Shown one piece after another: positions 6,997-11,623 of a DNA stretch of 11,623 nucleotides. Where the stretch lies: positions 1 to 11,623 of the forward strand of contig JAFVAS010000099.1 of assembly GCA_017480395.1 (NCBI GenBank). Reading direction: 5' to 3'. The position numbers and the translations under genes are program-made. The stretch is from Oscillospiraceae bacterium (lineage in GTDB: Bacteria; Bacillota; Clostridia; Oscillospirales; Oscillospiraceae). How positions within the stretch are numbered: the first letter of the stretch is position 1; each line of letters begins with the position of its first letter. The notes under the pieces are model-generated. The model was not told the origin of the DNA. It did not search any database and worked only from the letters and a program-made list of their open reading frames with translations.

Positions 6997-7497
6997 ATGC
7001 TTCTCGAACTGAACCAAATCATCCGCTCCGGCGGTTCGCTCCCCTTTGCGTTTACGCTGGATCTCTCCGAGCTGGAGTTTTACGGCTCCCGCCCCTATGC
7101 CGAGCCCATCCGCGTGGAGGGGGAGGTCGCCAATCACGCCGGGATGCTGGTCATGTCCGGCCGGGCCGACACCACCCTGCATGTGAGCTGTTCCCGCTGT
7201 GGAAAGCCCCTGCTGGTGGAGCTGAACCTGCCCTTTGAGCATCTGCTGGCCGAGCATCTGGAGGACGAGGAGAACGACGAGATCCTCCTGCTGGACGGCA
7301 CCGTGCTGGACGCCGGAGACGCCGTGACCGACGATCTGGTCTACGGCCTGGAGAGCAGCTACCTCTGTAAGGAGGACTGCAAGGGCCGCTGCTTCCGCTG
7401 CGGAAAGGACCTCAACGAGGGGCCCTGCGCCTGCGTGCCGGAGCTGGACCCCCGCATGGCCAAGCTCTCCGAGTGGCTGAAGCAGCACGAGGAATAA
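6997..7497 (+). CDS. DUF177 (YceD-like) protein
   Basis: The 166-residue protein belongs to the DUF177/YceD family, whose members are linked to accumulation of 23S rRNA and are almost always encoded just before rpmF. The sequence shows the family pattern: an N-terminal beta-rich half, C65-S-R-C68, then the C-terminal cluster C124-x3-C128-x3-C132-x2-C135-G-K-D-L-N and C144-x-C146, which probably binds metal in this Firmicute subgroup. The ATG at 6997 has GAGGTG five bases upstream. A TTG at 6973 in the same frame is rejected because it coincides with the predicted transcription start. The rpmF gene follows after 194 nt, an unusually large gap for this pair, filled with hairpins. The molecular role is known only broadly. 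Confidence 0.9.
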   Translation: MLLELNQIIRSGGSLPFAFTLDLSELEFYGSRPYAEPIRVEGEVANHAGMLVMSGRADTTLHVSCSRCGKPLLVELNLPFEHLLAEHLEDEENDEILLLDGTVLDAGDAVTDDLVYGLESSYLCKEDCKGRCFRCGKDLNEGPCACVPELDPRMAKLSEWLKQHEE

Positions 7498-7508
7498 TCT
7501 GCGATTCC

Positions 7509-7520
7509 CCCGTTCGCGGG
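7509..7520 (+). other. Short CCCG-TTCG-CGGG hairpin after the DUF177 stop
   Basis: Four perfect pairs close a TTCG tetraloop (7513-7516), directly after the stop codon and followed by AAAAAG. With no T-run it is unlikely to be an intrinsic terminator; it may protect or mark an RNA end. It stands apart from the hairpin run starting at 7536. Confidence 0.4.
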
Positions 7521-7535
7521 AAAAAGAATGCGTAG

Positions 7536-7659
7536 GTGACAAAGCCGGCTGGCTTTGTCACAGCACAGGTTGTTTTCAATGGCTGGCTTGCTCAAAACGA
7601 TCCGTTTTGAGCAAGCGCACGGCGTTTGCCGTGCGAATCAATCGGAATCCGATTGATTC
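7536..7659. repeat. Run of four perfect short-loop hairpins between DUF177 and rpmF
   Basis: Four different perfect inverted repeats follow one another. The first pairs 7536-7546 with 7551-7561 (11 bp, loop GGCT). The second pairs 7586-7599 with 7603-7616 (14 bp, loop ATC). The third pairs 7617-7623 with 7628-7634 (7 bp, loop GTTT). The fourth pairs 7635-7645 with 7649-7659 (11 bp, loop AAT). The last three abut with no spare base. A 24-nt linker (7562-7585) separates the first two. No T-tract follows any of them on the plus strand, so they do not look like terminators. In RNA they would form a string of stems just upstream of the rpmF ribosome binding site. They could be a composite palindromic repeat element (REP- or MITE-like) or RNA processing and stability signals. 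The pairings are seen; the role is inference. Confidence 0.8.
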
Positions 7660-7691
7660 AGCAGACATTATAATAGGAGGTGTCATAGAGT

Positions 7692-7883
7692 ATGGCAGTC
7701 CCAAAGGCAAAAGTGTCCAAGGCTCGTCGCGATAAGAGACGCAGCAACGTCTGGAAGCTGGATACCCCCGGTGTTCAGACCTGCCCCAAGTGCGGCGCTC
7801 CCCGTCTCCCCCATCGCATCTGCACGTCCTGCTGGACCTACAACGGCCGCGATTACAGCAAGAGCGCTGAGGCGGCAAAGTAA
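7692..7883 (+). CDS. rpmF: 50S ribosomal protein L32
   Basis: The 63-residue protein is a complete bacterial L32, a component of the large ribosomal subunit. The start M-A-V-P-K-x-K-x-S-K-A-R-R-D-K-R-R is diagnostic. It is the zinc-binding (C+) form, with C31-P-K-C34 and C44-T-S-C47 making a four-cysteine site. The ATG at 7692 is preceded by a near-perfect AGGAGGTG at 7675-7682, nine bases away. It is probably transcribed from the promoter at 6939 with the DUF177 gene, through the hairpin run. An intrinsic terminator follows. Confidence 0.97.
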   Translation: MAVPKAKVSKARRDKRRSNVWKLDTPGVQTCPKCGAPRLPHRICTSCWTYNGRDYSKSAEAAK

Positions 7884-7897
7884 TTTCATATTACGAA

Positions 7898-7940
7898 GTA
7901 ATGAGCCTGTCCACCATATGGGATAGGCTCTTTACTTTTT
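7898..7940 (+). terminator. Intrinsic terminator after rpmF
   Basis: A 10-bp stem with one G-U pair joins 7903-7912 to 7921-7930 around an 8-base loop. After one mismatch, four more pairs (7898-7901 with 7932-7935) extend it. The T-rich tail TTTACTTTTT overlaps the base of the stem and continues to 7940. It ends the DUF177-rpmF transcript before the smc promoter. Confidence 0.8.
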
Positions 7941-7967
7941 GCTGCGCAACAAATTCCCCTTCTTTTC

Positions 7968-7996
7968 TTGCATTTGCACCCTTGACTTGGTATAAT
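7968..7996 (+). promoter_or_regulatory. Extended -10 promoter of smc
   Basis: TATAAT at 7991-7996 is perfect and is preceded by TGG at 7988-7990, making an extended -10 element. A partial -35, TTGCAT at 7968-7973, lies exactly 17 nt upstream. Transcription would begin near 8003. The leader of about 45 nt contains a small 5-bp hairpin (8009-8013 with 8018-8022) and the smc ribosome binding site. Confidence 0.65.
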
Positions 7997-8035
7997 AAAT
8001 TGTTACTTTGCGCGAGTGCGCATATCTTTTGATCT

Positions 8036-8041
8036 GAGGTG
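8036..8041 (+). promoter_or_regulatory. Ribosome binding site that fixes the smc start
   Basis: GAGGTG at 8036-8041 lies six bases before the TTG at 8048. The alternative GTG start at 8039 sits inside this motif and so cannot use it. This supports the TTG start. Confidence 0.75.
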
Positions 8042-8047
8042 CTTGGC

Positions 8048-11000
8048 TTGTATTTAAAAGCGCTGGAAATTCAGGGATTCAAGAGCTTCCCGGATAAGAC
8101 GACCCTCACCTTCGGGGAGGATATCACCGCCATCGTCGGCCCCAACGGCAGCGGAAAATCGAATATCTCCGACGCCATCCTGTGGGTCATGGGGGAGCAG
8201 TCCTCCCGGGCGCTCCGGGGCGGCAAGATGGAGGACGTCATCTTTGGCGGCACCCTCAAGCGCAAGCCCCTGGGCTACGCGGAGGTGTCGCTCATCCTGG
8301 ACAACTCCGCCCACATCTTTGACCGGGAGGAGAGCGAGGTCATGGTGACCCACCGCTACTACCGCTCCGGCGAGAGTGAGTATTATATCAACAAGTCGCT
8401 GTGCCGGCTCAAGGACGTGAACGAGCTCTTCATGGACACCGGCCTGGGCCGGGAGGGCTATTCCATCATCGGCCAGGGCAAGGTGGACGCCATCCTCTCC
8501 GTCAAGAGCGCCGACCGGCGGGAGATCTTTGAGGAGGCGGCGGGCATCTCCCGCTATCGCCACCGCAAGGAGGAGGCCGAGCGCAAGCTGGGCCACACCG
8601 CCGACAACCTGGTGCGCATCTCCGACAAGATCGAGGAGCTGGAGATGCAGGTGGAGCCGCTGCGGGAGCAGTCGGAGAAGGCGCAGAAATACCTGGTCTT
8701 CCGGGACGAGCTGCGGGGACTGGAGATTTCCGTCTGGATGGAGCAGCTCGACCGCCTGCGGGAGGGCAGCCGCAAGCTGCTCTCCGACTACGAGACGGCG
8801 GCCAGACAGCGGGAAGCCGCCGCCGCGGCCCAGGCGGAGCTCTACGCCCGCTCCGAGGCGCTGGCCGAGGAGATGCAGGCCCAGGAGCGGGAGATCGAGC
8901 ACCTGCGCGCCGCCGTGACCGAGCTGGACGGCCAGGCCGCCGAGCTGGAGGCGGACATCGCGGTGCTCCGCACCGAGGTGCGCAACAATCTGGAGAACGC
9001 CGACCGGCTCCAGCGGGAGATGGAGCAGCAGGGCGACCGGGCCCGGGACCTGGCGGAGCAGATCGCCGAGCGGCAGGCCCGCCTGGAGGAAATCGCCGCC
9101 CAGCGCGCCGATCTCACCGCCCGCCTGGAGGAGAAGAACCGGGAGGCGGAGGAAAACCGCCGCCGGGCCGGAGACCTGGCCGGGGAGCTGGAGCAGCTGC
9201 GCGCCCGCGCCGAGCTGCAGACCGCCTCCACCGGGGACGCCAAGGCGCTGCTCTCCGCCCTGGCCGCCGCCCAGCAGGAGCTGCTGGATCGGGACACCGC
9301 CCTCCAGAGCGCGATTCAGGAGACCCAGACCCGGCTCCAGACCGCCGCCGCCGAGGCCGACGCCAAGCGCCGGGAGCTGGAGGAGGCCCGGGAGAGCCGG
9401 GACAGCGTGGCCAACGTCATCAGCGGCTATGAGCTGCGCCTGACGCAGCGCCGCCGCCGCCAGAGCCAGGCGGACGATCAGGCCGTCCGCCTGACCATGG
9501 AGGAAAATTCCATCGCCTCCCGGGTGCATATGCTCTCGGAAATGGAAAAGCTCTATGAGGGCTATTCCAAGGCGGTGAAGGCGGTCATGCAGGCCGCCGA
9601 GCGCGGCCAGCTCCGGGGCGTGCGCGGCCCGGTGGCCGGACTGCTCAAGGTGCCCGACGCCTACACCGTCGCCATCGAGATCGCCCTGGGCGGCGCGATG
9701 CAGAACATCGTCGTGGAGCGGGAGGAGGACGGCAAGTCCGCCATTCAGTACCTCAAGCGCCGGGACGCGGGCCGCTGCACCTTCCTGCCCATGGACGCCG
9801 TCCGCCCCAACTCCATTCAGGAGCGGGGGCTGGAGGAGCAGGCGGGCTTTGTGGGGGTCGCCGTGGATCTGATCCAATTCGACCGGGCCTACCAAAATAT
9901 CTTTGCCAATCTGCTGGGCCGGGTCATCATCGCCGAGGACATGGACAGCGCCATCGCCATCGCCCGGGCCTACCGCCACCGCTACCGCATCGTCACCCTG
10001 GACGGCCAGGTGCTCAACGCCGGCGGCTCCATGACCGGCGGCTCCGTCAGCCGCAGCGCCGGAATTCTGAGCCGCTCCAACGAGCTGGAGCGCTTGCAGG
10101 GCCAGATCGCCGGGGTGCGGGCCCAGCTGGAGCAGGCCAAGGCCGACGCCGCCGAGGCCAAGCGGGAGGCGGACAAGGCCGCCTACGAGCTGGAGCTGGC
10201 CCAGAACCAGAAGCACGAGGCCGACGCCCAGGTGCTCCGCCTGGAGGGCGAGGCCGGACAATATGACATTCTGCTCTCCGGGCTGAACCGCAGCCTGGAG
10301 AGTGACCGCGCCGAGCTGGCCGCCCTGGCCAGGCGGCTGCAGCAGACCGAGGCGGAGACCGAGGCCGCCCGGAAGCGCATCACCGAGCTGGAGGGGGAGG
10401 CGGAGGCCCTGCGGCTGGAGTCGGAGGGCAAGTCCGCCGGTGAGGCCGCCATCCGCGCCCGCACCGAGGCCATCGCCGCCGCCATTGCCCAGCTCAACCT
10501 GGAGCTGGCCAGCCTGGAGGCGGAGGAGGGGGCCGTCACCCACGCCGCGCAGGAGCTGCAATCCCTGCAGTCCGGCCTGTCCACCGACCAGGACGAGCGG
10601 AAAAGCCGCATCGCCGCCTGCCAGGCCCGGGGGGACGAGCTGGGGGCCCGGATCCTGGAGAAGGAGAACGCCCTCCAGGCCCTGCACCAGCGCCGCACCG
10701 ATCAGGACGCCGCCATCCGCCGCCGCACCGAGGCCCGCCTCGCCCTGGAGCAGCAGCGCACCCAGGCCGACCGGGACGCCCGGGCCAAGAACGAGGAGCT
10801 GCTCAACCTGGAGCGGGAGGTCGCCCGGCTGGAGCAGAAAAAAGTGGCCGCCGAGATGGAGGAGAAGCAGATTCTGGACAAGCTGTGGGACAGCTACGAG
10901 CTCTCCCACTCCGAGGCCCAGAAGCACCGCCAGGAGCTGGAGAGCCTCCAGAAGGCCACCCGCCGCATTGCGGAGCTGAAACGCGCCATCAATGCCCTGG

Positions 11001-11617
11001 GGGCGGTCAACGTCGGGGCCATCGAGGAGTTCAAGCGGGTCAACGAGCGCTACACCTACCTGTGTGACCAGCGCGCCGACGTGGAGAAGGCCAAGGGCGA
11101 GCTGGAGACCATCATCGCCTCCATCACCGAGCAGATGAAGGAGATCTTTGCCACCCAGTTCGAGCTGATCTCCCAGTCCTTCGCCCAGACCTTCCAGGAG
11201 CTCTTTGGGGGCGGCCGGGCCAGCCTGGAGCTGGAGGACAAGGAGGACATCCTGGGCTGCGGCATCGAGATCAAGGTGCAGCCCCCGGGCAAGAGCCTGA
11301 AGATCATCTCCCTGCTCTCCGGCGGCGAGAAGGCCTTTGTCGCCATCGCCCTCTACTTCGCCATTCTCAAGGTGCGCCCCACCCCCTTGGTCGTCATGGA
11401 CGAGATCGAGGCCGCCCTGGACGACAACAACGTCGTCCGCTTCGCCCGGTATATGCGCACCATGACTGACCGCACCCAGTTCTTCGTCATCACCCACCGG
11501 CGCGGCACCATGGAGGAGGCGGACGTGCTCTACGGCGTGACCATGCAGGAGCAGGGCATCTCCCGGATGCTGACGATCAATCTGAATGACGTGGAAAAGG
11601 AACTGCACATTAAGTAA
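8048..11617 (+). CDS. smc: SMC chromosome condensation/segregation ATPase
   Basis: This complete 1189-residue protein, normal in length for bacterial SMC, works with ScpA and ScpB to extrude DNA loops and align chromosome arms. The N-terminal head has Walker A G31-P-N-G-S-G-K37-S. The first coiled-coil arm runs from about 165 to 500, very rich in Glu, Ala and Arg. The hinge covers about 505-680 and contains the glycine motif G659-G-S-M-T-G-G-S666. The second arm returns to about 1030. The C-terminal head has the ABC signature L1090-S-G-G-E-K and Walker B V-V-M-D1118-E1119-I-E-A-A-L-D, then F-F-V-I-T-H-R-R. The TTG at 8048 gives M-Y-L-K-A-L-E-I-Q-G-F-K-S-F, the usual clostridial beginning. The gene has its own promoter, separate from rpmF. 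Two in-frame TAA stops end it, and the following GGA may begin the ribosome binding site of a next gene (often ftsY in relatives). Confidence 0.97.
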   Translation: MYLKALEIQGFKSFPDKTTLTFGEDITAIVGPNGSGKSNISDAILWVMGEQSSRALRGGKMEDVIFGGTLKRKPLGYAEVSLILDNSAHIFDREESEVMVTHRYYRSGESEYYINKSLCRLKDVNELFMDTGLGREGYSIIGQGKVDAILSVKSADRREIFEEAAGISRYRHRKEEAERKLGHTADNLVRISDKIEELEMQVEPLREQSEKAQKYLVFRDELRGLEISVWMEQLDRLREGSRKLLSDYETAARQREAAAAAQAELYARSEALAEEMQAQEREIEHLRAAVTELDGQAAELEADIAVLRTEVRNNLENADRLQREMEQQGDRARDLAEQIAERQARLEEIAAQRADLTARLEEKNREAEENRRRAGDLAGELEQLRARAELQTASTGDAKALLSALAAAQQELLDRDTALQSAIQETQTRLQTAAAEADAKRRELEEARESRDSVANVISGYELRLTQRRRRQSQADDQAVRLTMEENSIASRVHMLSEMEKLYEGYSKAVKAVMQAAERGQLRGVRGPVAGLLKVPDAYTVAIEIALGGAMQNIVVEREEDGKSAIQYLKRRDAGRCTFLPMDAVRPNSIQERGLEEQAGFVGVAVDLIQFDRAYQNIFANLLGRVIIAEDMDSAIAIARAYRHRYRIVTLDGQVLNAGGSMTGGSVSRSAGILSRSNELERLQGQIAGVRAQLEQAKADAAEAKREADKAAYELELAQNQKHEADAQVLRLEGEAGQYDILLSGLNRSLESDRAELAALARRLQQTEAETEAARKRITELEGEAEALRLESEGKSAGEAAIRARTEAIAAAIAQLNLELASLEAEEGAVTHAAQELQSLQSGLSTDQDERKSRIAACQARGDELGARILEKENALQALHQRRTDQDAAIRRRTEARLALEQQRTQADRDARAKNEELLNLEREVARLEQKKVAAEMEEKQILDKLWDSYELSHSEAQKHRQELESLQKATRRIAELKRAINALGAVNVGAIEEFKRVNERYTYLCDQRADVEKAKGELETIIASITEQMKEIFATQFELISQSFAQTFQELFGGGRASLELEDKEDILGCGIEIKVQPPGKSLKIISLLSGGEKAFVAIALYFAILKVRPTPLVVMDEIEAALDDNNVVRFARYMRTMTDRTQFFVITHRRGTMEEADVLYGVTMQEQGISRMLTINLNDVEKELHIK

Positions 11618-11623
11618 TAAGGA

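Noticed and set aside
7669..7674. Perfect TATAAT just before the rpmF ribosome binding site
   Set aside because: No -35 box lies at a suitable distance (17 nt upstream falls in the last hairpin, AATCCG). Transcription would start inside the Shine-Dalgarno sequence, so it is probably chance.
7982..7996. TTGACT at 7982-7987 as the -35 box for the smc promoter
   Set aside because: It is only three bases from the TATAAT at 7991, and no -10 box lies 16-18 nt downstream.
8039..8047. GTG start for smc at 8039
   Set aside because: It lies inside the GAGGTG ribosome binding site and adds M-L-G before the typical start of the family, so the TTG at 8048 is preferred.
8054..11608. Open frame of 1184 codons on the strand opposite smc
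   Set aside because: It is the mirror of a GC-rich, Glu/Leu/Ala/Arg-rich coiled-coil gene, where complementary codons rarely form stops. The translation is Gly/Leu/Val/His-rich low-complexity sequence with no recognisable family.

Overview
The window looks like a chromosomal core segment from a high-GC anaerobic Firmicute of the class Clostridia, most likely an Oscillospiraceae/Ruminococcaceae-type gut bacterium. This rests on the gene families, strong AGGAGG-like ribosome binding sites, frequent TTG starts, sigma-A-type promoters and roughly 65-70% GC codon use. No taxonomic marker was searched, so the assignment is inference. Nine protein genes are supported; no rRNA, tRNA, CRISPR array or transposase was seen, and no gene-free stretch exceeds about 200 bases.

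Left part (1-1920), plus strand: a DEDDh-type 3'-5' exonuclease with a C-terminal cysteine cluster and a very basic tail, then a conspicuously AT-rich gene for a stand-alone B3/B4 (phenylalanyl-tRNA synthetase beta-like) domain protein. A perfect hairpin at 1882-1911 closes this side and probably also terminates the convergent operon.

Middle (1936-5860), minus strand: a complete polyamine ABC importer operon in the order potA (ATPase), potB and potC (permeases), potD (lipoprotein binding protein). The genes are tightly packed: a 10-nt gap for potA/potB, a 4-nt overlap for potB/potC and a 34-nt gap for potC/potD. A likely promoter overlaps the 3' end of the next gene upstream.

Next (5877-6996), minus strand: an RluA-family pseudouridine synthase starting at TTG. 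It is divided by a divergent promoter region from the plus-strand pair DUF177 (YceD-like) and rpmF (ribosomal protein L32), which has a consensus TTGACA-17-TATAAT promoter. Between DUF177 and rpmF lies the most unusual feature of the window: a run of four distinct, perfect, short-loop hairpins, three of them joined end to end.

Right part (7884-11623): a terminator after rpmF, an extended -10 promoter, and a full-length smc gene (chromosome condensation ATPase). The final bases look like the start of a ribosome binding site for a following gene. Apart from the hairpin run and the AT-rich insert, the region is ordinary core genome: translation (L32, YceD, pseudouridylation), chromosome organisation (SMC) and polyamine uptake.
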